Shown here piece after piece: positions 8,561-15,788 of a DNA stretch of 17,612 nt; position 1 is the first letter of the stretch, and the number at the start of each line of letters is the position of its first letter. The DNA is from Halieaceae bacterium (lineage in GTDB: Bacteria > Pseudomonadota > Gammaproteobacteria > Pseudomonadales > Halieaceae): positions 1 to 17,612 of the forward strand of contig JABJAS010000426.1 in the NCBI GenBank assembly GCA_018666055.1. Reading direction: 5' to 3'. The notes under the pieces were generated by a model that worked only from the letters and a program-made list of their open reading frames with translations, was not told the origin of the DNA and made no database searches. The position numbers were made by a program, and so were the translations under genes.

Positions 8561-9522
8561 GCAGTCACGTTGATGCCTCGGACCGTGTGGTTGTCGCCTT
8601 ATATCGCTTTGTCCGACTCGATGATTTTGAGTCACTGCGCGCGCCGTTGCTGGAGGAGTGTCAGCGGGCGCAAGTCAAAGGGACGTTACTGCTTGCGAAA
8701 GAGGGCATTAATGGCACGATTGCTGGGAGTCGAAAGGGGGTTGATACCGTCATAGCTTGGTTAGAACAGGACCCTCGTTTCGCGGGTCTTGACCGGAAAG
8801 AGTCTTTTCATGGCGCTGAGCCGTTTCATCGCATGAAAGTGAAGCTGAAGAAAGAAATTGTGACGATGGGGGTTGAGGATATTGACCCTACGGTTTGCGT
8901 GGGTCAGTACGCTACGCCTGCCCAATGGAACGCGCTCATTGATGACCCCGAATGCTTGGTGATCGACACTCGCAATGATTACGAGGTGGCCATTGGCACT
9001 TTTCGGGGCGCTATTAATCCAGAAACGGAACATTTCCGCGATTTGCCCAGCTGGGTAGATACGCACTTACAGCCATCACGCCATAAAAAAGTCGCGATGT
9101 TTTGTACCGGCGGTATACGGTGTGAAAAATCGACCTCTTACTTAGTGTCTCAGGGGTTTGAGCAAGTTTGGCATTTGCAGGGGGGCATCTTGAAGTATCT
9201 CGAAGAGGTGCCCGTGTCCGAATCACGCTGGGAAGGGGAGTGCTTTGTTTTTGACGCTCGTGTCGCGGTAAACCACGACCTAGAGAAGGGCAGTTTTGAT
9301 CAGTGCTATGCCTGTCGACACCCCATCACAGAGGCGGCAAAGCACTCTTCAAAGTATGAGAAAGGAATTTCTTGTCCGCGATGCTATGACCTGCGTAACG
9401 ACCGCCAGCGGGCGCGTTTTCAAGAGCGGCAAAAGCAGGTGGAGCTTGCAGCATCGCGAGGTGAGCGGCATATCGGCGGCGAGCCGCCTATCCGCCAGAG
9501 CAAGGATGCCTCATTGCAGTGA
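8557..9522 (+). CDS. trhO: tRNA uridine-34 hydroxylase TrhO (rhodanese-domain protein, formerly YceA)
   Basis: TrhO uses molecular oxygen to hydroxylate U34 in the anticodon wobble position, the first step toward 5-(carboxy)methoxyuridine. The 321 residues contain an N-terminal ferredoxin-like domain with [17 protein letters not shown] (about 41-57), then [15 protein letters not shown] (91-105), and a rhodanese domain with [15 protein letters not shown] (135-149) and the active-site loop [12 protein letters not shown] carrying C183. The C-terminal extension has two Cys pairs (C250/C253 and C273/C276) that look like a metal knuckle. The start is GTG at 8557, overlapping the bolA stop as GTGA; a strong AGGAGG lies nine bases upstream, inside the bolA end, supporting both start and coupling. 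The last 12 bp overlap the end of the convergent protease gene. Confidence 0.95.
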   Translation: MSSHVDASDRVVVALYRFVRLDDFESLRAPLLEECQRAQVKGTLLLAKEGINGTIAGSRKGVDTVIAWLEQDPRFAGLDRKESFHGAEPFHRMKVKLKKEIVTMGVEDIDPTVCVGQYATPAQWNALIDDPECLVIDTRNDYEVAIGTFRGAINPETEHFRDLPSWVDTHLQPSRHKKVAMFCTGGIRCEKSTSYLVSQGFEQVWHLQGGILKYLEEVPVSESRWEGECFVFDARVAVNHDLEKGSFDQCYACRHPITEAAKHSSKYEKGISCPRCYDLRNDRQRARFQERQKQVELAASRGERHIGGEPPIRQSKDASLQ

Positions 9523-10260
9523 GTGGATTCGAGTAATGAGTGCTTCAGTGGGGTGAAAATAGCTCACGGACGCGCCATCACCCGCCGATATCACCCCGAC
9601 CACTCGAACACTGCCGCTGGCTGTGCGTCGCAGAATAGGGCCACCTGACGCCCCTTTTTTGGCTACGCAGTCGGATCGTGCAGGGCGGGTGTTGGCGGAC
9701 ATTACCAAGCAGTCCGGGTCATACATCAGCCCTCGAGACGATGGCGTTTCTGCGTGTGTATTGGTTCTGCCCGAATCGGTTGTAGGGGCGAAGCCCGCTG
9801 CGATGACGCGAGTGCCGCGTTGAGCGGGATCGGGTGAGAGAGGAATCCAAGCGCCGATGACAGTGTCGGTTAGCGGAGTGAGCACCGCCCAGTCCGCAGA
9901 CATCGAGCCGCCGCTAACAACCAGACGAGCTGGCAACGGCGTATCGGGTGAGTGCTGCGCGAATAATTGTATGGGCCCTTGTGTGGCCGCGTAGTCTTCG
10001 AAGCAGTGCCAGGCACTGAGTAGTAACGTGTTTGGCCCGGGTGTAATGACAGTGGCACTGCAGTGTTCGGTAAAGTGCCGCATGCGGCCCCCTTCTGAGC
10101 GAATGACCGGGACCTCAAGACGGACCATGGCGGAGTGCCAGTAGAGCGCTTGTGGGTCTGGAACAAGTCTGGGGTCAGCGGTGAGTGGCTGCGATAGCGC
10201 GAGCAAAGCCAAAGCCCCTAACAGGTGTGCCAACGACGTGGTGTCGTGAAATGGTCGCAT
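9511..10260 (-). CDS. Secreted trypsin-like serine protease (S1 family)
   Basis: A 249-residue protein from the ATG at 10260 (GGA a few bases upstream). The first 28 or so residues form a signal peptide: a basic start, the hydrophobic stretch [13 protein letters not shown] and a likely cleavage near LTA-DP. The chymotrypsin fold triad is visible as SAWHCF with H85, SADWAVL with D123, and GASGGPI with S205. The usual GDSGG is GASGG here, so the Asp that pairs with the mature N-terminus in activated trypsin is absent, suggesting no zymogen-type activation. C67/C86 and C184/C198 are placed for two disulfides, fitting a periplasmic or secreted location. There is no PDZ domain, so it is not DegP/DegS-like. 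The substrate is unknown. It is convergent with trhO and divergent from the RarD-like gene. The frame is open to 10464, but the extension lacks protease features. Confidence 0.87.
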   Translation of the reverse strand: MRPFHDTTSLAHLLGALALLALSQPLTADPRLVPDPQALYWHSAMVRLEVPVIRSEGGRMRHFTEHCSATVITPGPNTLLLSAWHCFEDYAATQGPIQLFAQHSPDTPLPARLVVSGGSMSADWAVLTPLTDTVIGAWIPLSPDPAQRGTRVIAAGFAPTTDSGRTNTHAETPSSRGLMYDPDCLVMSANTRPARSDCVAKKGASGGPILRRTASGSVRVVGVISAGDGASVSYFHPTEALITRIHSLQ

Positions 10261-10465
10261 GACGATTCCGATGAGTTTGTGCAGGCGGTTTGACCATAGC
10301 ACTGATTGCAGCCGTCTCGGCTCATTGTCCCAGCTTAACTGATCATGATGGGGCAGAGCTGGTGTATGCTCGCTGCGCACGACATTCGTCGACTGCAAAG
10401 ATGGGCTGCAGAGGCTGCTGATTAAGCTTCGTGGTCTGATAGAAAGAGGATTGGGGTCGAACACG
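10261..10465. promoter_or_regulatory. Longest intergenic gap, between divergent protease and rarD genes
   Basis: About 205 bp separate the two outward-facing genes, so promoters for both are expected. I see a TATGCT-like -10 near 10375 on the plus strand without a matched -35, and no convincing hairpin, operator or repeat. The minus-strand frame stays open through the whole gap, but nothing in that translation resembles a conserved domain. Confidence 0.3.
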
Positions 10466-11353
10466 TTGGACTACTCTGGGCAGCAGTTAAAAATGGGCCT
10501 TTCGTTGGCGGTCATTGCCAACATTATTTGGGGGGTTGCGGCGTTATATTGGATTGAGACACAGCCAGTCAGAGCGGTTGATGTTGTCGCCCACAGAGCC
10601 ATCTGGAGTTTACCGATTGCGACGGGAATCTTGCTATGGATGCGCCGCTTGCCTGCTACATGGGCATTGATTAAACACCGTAAAACACTCCTCTGGAGTG
10701 CGTTGGGCACGCTACTGCTGAGCGCTAACTGGGGTGTTTTTGTCTATGCGGTGAACGCAGGTCGAGCGACGGAAGCAAGTTTAGGTTATTTCATGTTGCC
10801 GCTATTGACCATCATTGTGGGCAGATTTGTGTTTCAGGAAGCGCTCAGCACGGCGCATCGACTGGCCATTGGGCTAGCGGTCGCGGCGGTTGTTTTACAA
10901 ATCGTTGCCTATGGGAGTCTGCCATGGATCAGCCTGGTCGTATCGACTTCATTTGCGCTTTACGGCGCCATTCGTAAAAATATTGTGGCCGATTCGATGC
11001 AGGGTTTGTTTATAGAAACCCTCTGTATGGCACCGTTTGCTCTGGGCTGGCTTTGGTTAACGGGTGGGGCGGGAATGGGGGCGCATGGTCTTCGTGTAGA
11101 TGTGTTCCTGTTGTTGGCTGGTGTTTACACGACGGCGCCGCTGCTGACTTATATTGCGGCGGCCAGATTGTTGCCGCTGAGTATTGTGGGCTTTACCTCT
11201 TATTTGGGTCCTACGCTACAGTTGTTGGTCGCGCAAACGGCACTGGGAGAGTCGATTGATGTAGTGACGGCTGGCTCGTTTGGGCTCGTTTGGGTGGGTG
11301 TTGTGCTGGTCTCTGGTCAGGGCCTTTTGCGGGTTCGACGACAAAGTCGGTAG
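10466..11353 (+). CDS. rarD: EamA family transporter, RarD type
   Basis: An inner-membrane protein of about 295 residues with about ten hydrophobic helices, in the drug/metabolite transporter superfamily. By eye it tracks E. coli RarD across its length: an IIWGVAALYW start, VVAHRAIWSLP, SANWGVFVYAVNAGRATEASLGYF, ALYGAIRKNI, QGLFIETLCMAP and GFTSYLGPTLQLL all correspond to RarD blocks. RarD was named for predicted chloramphenicol resistance, but its natural substrate is unsettled. No ATG gives a full N-terminus. TTG at 10466 matches the E. coli start position and has a GGGG-containing purine run about nine bases upstream. TTG at 10451 would sit directly on AGAGG, and ATG at 10493 would trim the protein close to the first helix. 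The start is therefore uncertain. Confidence 0.85.
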   Translation: MDYSGQQLKMGLSLAVIANIIWGVAALYWIETQPVRAVDVVAHRAIWSLPIATGILLWMRRLPATWALIKHRKTLLWSALGTLLLSANWGVFVYAVNAGRATEASLGYFMLPLLTIIVGRFVFQEALSTAHRLAIGLAVAAVVLQIVAYGSLPWISLVVSTSFALYGAIRKNIVADSMQGLFIETLCMAPFALGWLWLTGGAGMGAHGLRVDVFLLLAGVYTTAPLLTYIAAARLLPLSIVGFTSYLGPTLQLLVAQTALGESIDVVTAGSFGLVWVGVVLVSGQGLLRVRRQSR

Positions 11354-11467
11354 AGGGGTTGGAAAAATAGGATTGAAAACACAGGGTTTATTGCGCGGTT
11401 GCGGCGCTGTGAGACGCCAATACTGTGAGGTTGAAGGTGTTTCATTGACTTGTGAACTGGGATTGCC

Positions 11468-12151
11468 ATGGTTCACTTAGGCCCATTAAGCGAGCAGTGG
11501 CGCAACGTGCTTGAAGACGAGTTTCGGCAACCTTACCTGTCTGAATTGAGTGCTTTTTTGCGGGCTGAGAGGGCGGCAGGTAAAGAGATCTTTCCTGCCG
11601 AGAGTGAGTACTTTGCCGCCCTAAATGCCACGCCACCCGATGCAGTGAGGGCGGTAGTGTTAGGGCAAGATCCCTATCATAGTCCTGGTCAAGCACACGG
11701 GCTGAGTTTTTCGATCAAGGGCGGAGGTCGAGCTCCCCCGTCTTTGCGCAATATTTTCAGCGAGTTGGTATCTGACCTTGGCATTGCAGCGCCTGAGCGT
11801 GTTGATCTGACGTGTTGGGCGGAGCAGGGTGTGCTGTTGCTCAATAACGTGCTCTCTGTTGAGCGTGGTTTTGCGGGGTCGCATCAGGGTAAGGGTTGGG
11901 AGTGTTTTACAGACGCAGTAGTGCGTGCAGTGGATCAGGGTGAGCATCCGGTTGTGTTTATGCTCTGGGGAAACCACGCCCAAAAGAAAGGCGCCGCGAT
12001 TGATCGATCGCGGCATTGTGTGCTGCAGGCGCCGCATCCTTCACCGCTGGCTGCCCACAGAGGGTTTTTAGGTTGTCAGCACTTTAGTCAGGCGAATGCC
12101 TTTCTGCGCGATCATCAGCGAGGTGAGGTGGATTGGTCGGTTTCGTCGTAG
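11468..12151 (+). CDS. ung: Uracil-DNA glycosylase (family 1)
   Basis: Removes uracil from DNA, arising from cytosine deamination or dUTP misincorporation, to begin base-excision repair. The 227 residues match E. coli Ung (229). All catalytic blocks are present: the water-activating loop GQDPYH with D68 and Y70, the stacking phenylalanine F81 in GLSFS, the uracil-reading N126 in LLLNNVL, the WGNHAQKKG segment (about 167-175), and the minor-groove intercalation loop HPSPLAAHRGFLGCQHF with H190. GGGA five bases before the ATG supports the start. It is 114 bp downstream of the RarD-like gene, a gap that could hold a promoter (TTGCGG, 16 bp, TACTGT at 11399-11426 is the best but weak candidate). 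Its last 37 bp overlap the end of convergent ygfZ. Confidence 0.97.
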   Translation: MVHLGPLSEQWRNVLEDEFRQPYLSELSAFLRAERAAGKEIFPAESEYFAALNATPPDAVRAVVLGQDPYHSPGQAHGLSFSIKGGGRAPPSLRNIFSELVSDLGIAAPERVDLTCWAEQGVLLLNNVLSVERGFAGSHQGKGWECFTDAVVRAVDQGEHPVVFMLWGNHAQKKGAAIDRSRHCVLQAPHPSPLAAHRGFLGCQHFSQANAFLRDHQRGEVDWSVSS

Positions 12152-13038
12152 CAAGCTTGAATGGCCGTGAGCGTGCATTCTGGCTTGCCCAGTAAGACTG
12201 AGTCGCTTGCTGCCTCTGGCGTCAGCTCAATCAGTACCTGCTGGACGTCACCTTGGCTCGCTCGATTGACGACACTGCCGACGGCCCGATTCGTTGCGTT
12301 GCTCAGGCGAGCACCGGGCGCTATCGCGTCGAGTGTGTCGTCAAGCGTCTCTTCAATCAAGGCGCGATATAAGCGCCGCTTTGGCGTGCCGCGATAATGC
12401 AGTCGGGCGACGATCTCCTGTCCGGTATAGCAGCCTTTCGTGAAGCTGACGGTACCGTTGAGGTCGTAATTCAGATCCTGTGGCAAATAGGCGCCCATCG
12501 TGTCCGGCTCCACTCTGGCCCGAGCGGTCATCATGTCAACCTCAGCTAACGGCAGGACCGCGGTGGTGTGGCTTGGCGTGGCGGACGCGCTAGCTTGCCA
12601 GCATTCGATGATGTTATCGCCGCGTGGTATCTCAACAGCCAAGATCGCGTCGGCGTCATAGTGCACTAATGCGGTGTGTTCTGGCTGCTGCTGAGCGGCG
12701 CTAACAGTCCGACAGGCAATGCTCCAGTCTGATTCAGTCAGCGTGCTTTTAGAAAATGAAAGGTAGGGCTTTAGGTGGACTGCTAGCGCGGCCATGACGG
12801 CTTTCCGACCACGCATCATGACGTGCTCAGCACTGACAATGACGGCTAGTACGTCTGCGATCACTCTGCCTTTTGGATTGCAAAATGCGGCAAAACGAAC
12901 GGCACCAAGTTGGGCGTTCTCAAAGTCTGCGGTCGTTTGTCCTTGGAGAAACTGGATCGCGTCAGCGCCGACTAACGTCATAACAAGATCGGTGTCCACC
13001 GGATCGGCCGTGTGGTGCAGGGTGTCTATGTCAGTCAC
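12115..13038 (-). CDS. ygfZ: Folate-binding protein YgfZ (GcvT-like, Fe-S cluster maintenance)
   Basis: YgfZ is a tetrahydrofolate-binding relative of the glycine-cleavage T protein that supports repair or assembly of certain Fe-S enzymes, such as MiaB. The 307 residues include the family's hallmark KGCYTGQEIVARLHYRG (201-217), with the functionally essential cysteine C203. They also include GADAIQFLQGQTTAD (24-38) and FCNPKGRVIADVLA (52-65), both characteristic of the N-terminal GcvT-like domain, and DLNYDLNGTVSFTKG leading into the signature. The C-terminal about 12 residues (from CYDETDQ) are polar and are encoded by the stretch that overlaps the end of ung. It diverges from sdhE across 77 bp, the usual gammaproteobacterial arrangement, which fits a shared role in cofactor handling. 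Confidence 0.95.
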   Translation of the reverse strand: MTDIDTLHHTADPVDTDLVMTLVGADAIQFLQGQTTADFENAQLGAVRFAAFCNPKGRVIADVLAVIVSAEHVMMRGRKAVMAALAVHLKPYLSFSKSTLTESDWSIACRTVSAAQQQPEHTALVHYDADAILAVEIPRGDNIIECWQASASATPSHTTAVLPLAEVDMMTARARVEPDTMGAYLPQDLNYDLNGTVSFTKGCYTGQEIVARLHYRGTPKRRLYRALIEETLDDTLDAIAPGARLSNATNRAVGSVVNRASQGDVQQVLIELTPEAASDSVLLGKPECTLTAIQACYDETDQSTSPR

Positions 13039-13077
13039 GCGATTAAGTTGTCCTCGGTAGGCTCAGTAGAAGACGCC

Positions 13078-13083
13078 TATACT
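13078..13083 (+). promoter_or_regulatory. Candidate sigma-70 -10 element for sdhE
   Basis: TATACT, five of six consensus bases, lies 32 bp before the sdhE ATG in the ygfZ/sdhE intergenic gap and would give a leader of roughly 25 nt. No good -35 sits 16-18 bp upstream, so this is only a candidate. Confidence 0.35.
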
Positions 13084-13115
13084 ACACCGTCGGGTAGGCA
13101 GATTGGATCAACAGT

Positions 13116-13373
13116 ATGGACCAGCGCGAAGAATGGAACAGAGCAAGATGGGCGAGTCGCCGAGGGCTACTGGAGCTAGACTTGTTGTTGGCGCCGTTTG
13201 TTGACGAAGGATTCGCGCAGATGAGTGCGGAATTACGCGCGATGTATCGAGAGCTGTTATTTCAGGATGATCAAGATTTACTCGAATGGGTCATGGCGCG
13301 CAGCGCTACCCCAGAACCGCGCTGGCAGCCCGTGATTGCTGCAATACGGCGCTTTCATCAGCTTGATGCGTAG
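13116..13373 (+). CDS. sdhE: FAD assembly factor SdhE (YgfY/CptB family)
   Basis: A small cytoplasmic chaperone that promotes covalent attachment of FAD to the succinate dehydrogenase flavoprotein, and to fumarate reductase where present. The 85 residues match the family (88 in E. coli). The diagnostic RGxxE motif is RGLLE (16-20) within WASRRGLLELD, and the second conserved block is LFQDDQDLLEWVM (about 49-61), matching the E. coli CDDPDLFNWLM. The start ATG has a GGA about eight bases upstream. Neighbours agree: ygfZ is divergent upstream and nadB convergent downstream. The ygfX (cptA) membrane-protein gene that follows sdhE in E. coli is absent; nadB ends 10 bp away on the other strand. 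Confidence 0.95.
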   Translation: MDQREEWNRARWASRRGLLELDLLLAPFVDEGFAQMSAELRAMYRELLFQDDQDLLEWVMARSATPEPRWQPVIAAIRRFHQLDA

Positions 13374-13383
13374 CCGCGCTTAA

Positions 13384-15042
13384 TTACGGGTACTCGGGCA
13401 GTTGATCCACCGGGCCGTCCAATGCGAGTGTTGGATCAAAATTGGGGGGTATCAATACTGAGTCCAGCGCGTCGGGCAAGGCGTCAGGGTAATCGGAATT
13501 AAAATGCAGTCCACGACTCTCTTTCCGCCCCGACGCACACGAGACCATGAGCTGTGAGACCTGAGTCAAATTGCGCATCTCTAGTAAGGGCCGTGTAATT
13601 TGAAAGCGACCGTAGTAACGAGAGACTTCCTGCTCAAGTAGGGCGATTCGCGCTGCGGCATATTCCAGTCGACGTGAGGTCCGGACGATGCCTACGTAAT
13701 CCCACATCAAGCGTCTGAGCTCTTGCCAATTGTGCTGTATCACCACCTTTTCGTCAGAGTCGCGAACACGACTGTCATCCCAGACGGTAGGAGTGGCGGT
13801 AGCGCTAGCGCTGGACCTGGAGCTGGACCTAGAAAGGGAAGTGGCGATGTGCTCTGCAGCGGATTGTGCGTAAACAAAGCACTCAAGCAGTGAGTTACTG
13901 GCCATTCGATTGGCACCATGCAGTCCAGTGCACGCCGATTCGCCTACCACGTAGAGCCCCGGAACATCGGTGGCGCCATGCTGATTCACCACGACTCCGC
14001 CACAGGTGTAATGCGCGGCAGGCACTACTGGTACGCGCTCAGTCGTCATATCAATTCCCAAGGCTAGGCAGCGCTCATAGGCTTGAGGGAAGTGACGTCG
14101 GATAAAGCTGGCGGGCCGGTGACTGATGTCGAGATAAACACAGTCCGCGCCCAGTCGTTTCATTTCATGGTCAATGGCCCGCGCGACGATATCCCTGGGC
14201 GCCAGCTCGGCCCGCGGGTCAAAATGTGGCATGAACCGTTCGCCATCTTCGAGGTGCAGCGTAGCCCCTTCACCCCGTAAAGCTTCGGTGACTAAAAAGG
14301 AGCGCGTCTTTGGATGGTAGAGGCAGGTCGGGTGGAACTGATTAAACTCGAGGTTGGCCACCCGACAGCCTGCACGCCAAGCCACCGCAATGCCGTCGCC
14401 GCTGGCTCCGTCGGGATTGGTGGTGTATCGATACGCTTTGCTGGCTCCGCCGGTGGCCAGCACCAGCGCGTTGGCGCTGAGGGTTTCAACGCGTCGATCT
14501 TGGGTGTTGAGTAAGTGGGCGCCGCAGACTCGGCCCCCTGACTTGATGACATCGACCAAGCAAAGATCAGTGAGCAGTGTAATGTTAGGCGCCTGCTCGG
14601 CACGATTGGCGAGCACCTCGGAGATGGCGAGGCCTGTCTGATCAGCTGCGTGGATGACACGTCGATGGCTGTGACCGCCCTCCATCGTGAGGTGAAACTC
14701 ACGAAACTCAAGGTCAGGTTGGTCTTCCCTAAGATCAAATGCTATGCCTTGTGACACCAGCCAATCGACACTTTGTCGACTCCGTCCGACAGTAAAGCGC
14801 ACCGCCGGCTCATGACACAGACCTGCACCGGCATCGAGCGTGTCAGTGACATGAGCCTCTACCGAGTCGCGGTCATGTAATACGGCGGCCATACCCCCTT
14901 GTGCCCAGGAGGTTGAGCCTGAGCCCAGCTGGCTTTTTGACAAGACCGCTATTTGCAGGCTGTTGGGGAGTTGCAGCGCGAGACTCAGTCCAGCGGCGCC
15001 GCTGCCGATGATGAGCACGTCAAAGCGAGGAGAGGTGGGCAT
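13384..15042 (-). CDS. nadB: L-aspartate oxidase
   Basis: Flavoenzyme that oxidises L-aspartate to iminoaspartate, the first step of de novo NAD synthesis, using oxygen or fumarate as acceptor. The 552 residues are slightly longer than the E. coli enzyme (540). Visible features: the dinucleotide motif IIGSGAAG (11-18); [12 protein letters not shown] (43-54); [17 protein letters not shown] (121-137); FNQFHPTC (233-240); TEALRGEGA (252-260) with a catalytic Arg; [10 protein letters not shown] (341-350); and [15 protein letters not shown] (373-387). Residues about 402-419 are a Ser/Arg/Ala/Thr-rich low-complexity linker, roughly six residues longer than in E. coli, just before the conserved WDDSRV. 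A helical C-terminal domain follows. No clear ribosome site precedes the ATG. It is divergent from rpoE, as in Pseudomonas. Confidence 0.97.
   Translation of the reverse strand: MPTSPRFDVLIIGSGAAGLSLALQLPNSLQIAVLSKSQLGSGSTSWAQGGMAAVLHDRDSVEAHVTDTLDAGAGLCHEPAVRFTVGRSRQSVDWLVSQGIAFDLREDQPDLEFREFHLTMEGGHSHRRVIHAADQTGLAISEVLANRAEQAPNITLLTDLCLVDVIKSGGRVCGAHLLNTQDRRVETLSANALVLATGGASKAYRYTTNPDGASGDGIAVAWRAGCRVANLEFNQFHPTCLYHPKTRSFLVTEALRGEGATLHLEDGERFMPHFDPRAELAPRDIVARAIDHEMKRLGADCVYLDISHRPASFIRRHFPQAYERCLALGIDMTTERVPVVPAAHYTCGGVVVNQHGATDVPGLYVVGESACTGLHGANRMASNSLLECFVYAQSAAEHIATSLSRSSSRSSASATATPTVWDDSRVRDSDEKVVIQHNWQELRRLMWDYVGIVRTSRRLEYAAARIALLEQEVSRYYGRFQITRPLLEMRNLTQVSQLMVSCASGRKESRGLHFNSDYPDALPDALDSVLIPPNFDPTLALDGPVDQLPEYP
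13801..13833. repeat. 12-bp palindrome followed by a 12-bp tandem duplication inside nadB
   Basis: AGCGCTAGCGCT at 13801-13812 is a perfect 12-bp palindrome. It runs into two head-to-tail copies of a 12-mer, GCTGGACCTGGA at 13810-13821 and GCTGGACCTAGA at 13822-13833, differing at one base. On the coding (minus) strand the copies give the repeated SRSS of the low-complexity linker, so length changes here would stay in frame. Confidence 0.7.
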
Positions 15043-15075
15043 GTCAGGTTGACCGTTGGTGTGACGCGGGTGCGG

Positions 15076-15081
15076 TATAAT
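15076..15081 (+). promoter_or_regulatory. Possible sigma-70 -10 element upstream of rpoE
   Basis: A perfect TATAAT lies 31 bp upstream of the sigma-E promoter. The nearest good -35, TTGACC at 15049-15054, is 21 bp away, longer than normal, so activity as a housekeeping promoter is uncertain. Known rpoE/algU operons often have both a housekeeping and a sigma-E promoter, which makes it worth listing. Confidence 0.4.
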
Positions 15082-15106
15082 AGCGACCTATTAGTGTAAT
15101 TGATCG

Positions 15107-15134
15107 GGAACTTTTTGCTTGCGACGCAATCAGA
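15107..15134 (+). promoter_or_regulatory. Sigma-E (RpoE/AlgU) autoregulatory promoter of the rpoE operon
   Basis: GGAACTT at 15107-15113 and TCAGA at 15130-15134, separated by 16 bp, match the established sigma-E/AlgU consensus (GAACTT, 16-17 bp, TCTGA or TCAAA). The expected transcription start is around 15140, leaving a leader of about 57 nt before the rpoE start. Position directly upstream of rpoE fits positive autoregulation, as known for E. coli rpoE P2 and Pseudomonas algU. Confidence 0.88.
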
Positions 15135-15148
15135 TAAGTCCGTAAATA

Positions 15149-15171
15149 GCCGGGAGGGTATATCACCCGGC
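15149..15171 (+). promoter_or_regulatory. Hairpin in the rpoE 5' leader
   Basis: GCCGGG at 15149-15154 and CCCGGC at 15166-15171 form a perfect six-pair GC stem with an 11-nt loop. An alternative register pairs the inner GGGT with ACCC. It lies between the predicted sigma-E transcription start and the AAGGTG ribosome site, too far from any U-run to be a terminator. Its role, perhaps in mRNA stability or translation, is inferred only. Confidence 0.5.
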
Positions 15172-15197
15172 ATGTTGAGTGAATTGAAGGTGCAGTT

Positions 15198-15788
15198 TTG
15201 ACAGCCTCTGAGACAGATCAGCAACTGGTTCAGAGGGCGCAACGGGGGGATTTGCGGGCGTTTGACCTGTTGGTACTTAAGTATCAGGGGAGAATTGCTG
15301 CGCTGGTCAGCCGGTACGTGTCGGATCCGTCTGAGGTGGAAGATGTTACACAGGAAGCCTTTATCAAGGCATACCGGGCCATCGATAAGTTCCGAGGGGA
15401 CAGCGCCTTCTATACGTGGTTGTACCGCATCGCCGCCAACGCCGCGAAAAACTATCTGGTGTCGAAGCGCCGCCGTCCGGGGTCTGACGCCACAATAGAG
15501 GACGCTGAGGTGGGCTCTCAGGCTGCGCTGTTGGCCGATGTAGGAAACCCTGAGGCGGTCGCGATGGGAGAAGAGCTGGCCGCAGTGGTGGAAGACGCGC
15601 TGTCCGCGCTGCCTGAAGAGCTTCAGGCGGCACTGACATTGCGAGAGTTTGAGGGCTTAAGTTACGACGATATTGCCGCAGTGTTGGACTGCCCCGTCGG
15701 AACCGTTAGGTCTAGGATTTTTAGGGCACGCGAGGCGATTGACGAGCGTGTTAAGCAACAAATGAGTGGGGAGTCGGGATTCAGATGA
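15198..15788 (+). CDS. rpoE: RNA polymerase sigma-E factor (RpoE/AlgU)
   Basis: ECF-family sigma factor that directs transcription of envelope-stress genes and is held inactive at the membrane by RseA. The 196 residues align by eye with E. coli RpoE throughout. Region 2 (about 21-92) contains EVEDVTQEAFIKAYRAIDKFRGDSAFYTWLYRIAANAAKNYLV in shortened form here as the DVTQEAFIKAYRA core (49-61), with the promoter-melting segment following it. Region 4 (about 134-186) contains LREFEGLSYDDIAAVLDCPVG and then the recognition helix TVRSRIFRAREAID. The start is TTG at 15198, five bases after AAGGTG, and it matches the E. coli N-terminus (TDQ-LV). The stop overlaps the rseA ATG by 4 bp. A sigma-E promoter precedes it. 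Confidence 0.97.
   Translation: MTASETDQQLVQRAQRGDLRAFDLLVLKYQGRIAALVSRYVSDPSEVEDVTQEAFIKAYRAIDKFRGDSAFYTWLYRIAANAAKNYLVSKRRRPGSDATIEDAEVGSQAALLADVGNPEAVAMGEELAAVVEDALSALPEELQAALTLREFEGLSYDDIAAVLDCPVGTVRSRIFRAREAIDERVKQQMSGESGFR

Noticed and set aside
10261..10464. Protease frame extends 68 codons upstream to overlap the rarD start.
   Set aside because: A clear signal peptide starts at 10260; the upstream translation has no recognisable feature and would bury the signal sequence.
11403..11418. Short inverted repeat (GGCG/CGCC) after rarD as a terminator.
   Set aside because: Only a four-pair stem with no U-run following, so it does not support an intrinsic terminator.
11399..11426. TTGCGG, 16 bp, TACTGT as an ung promoter.
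   Set aside because: Only about half of the bases match consensus in each hexamer; too weak to list as a feature.
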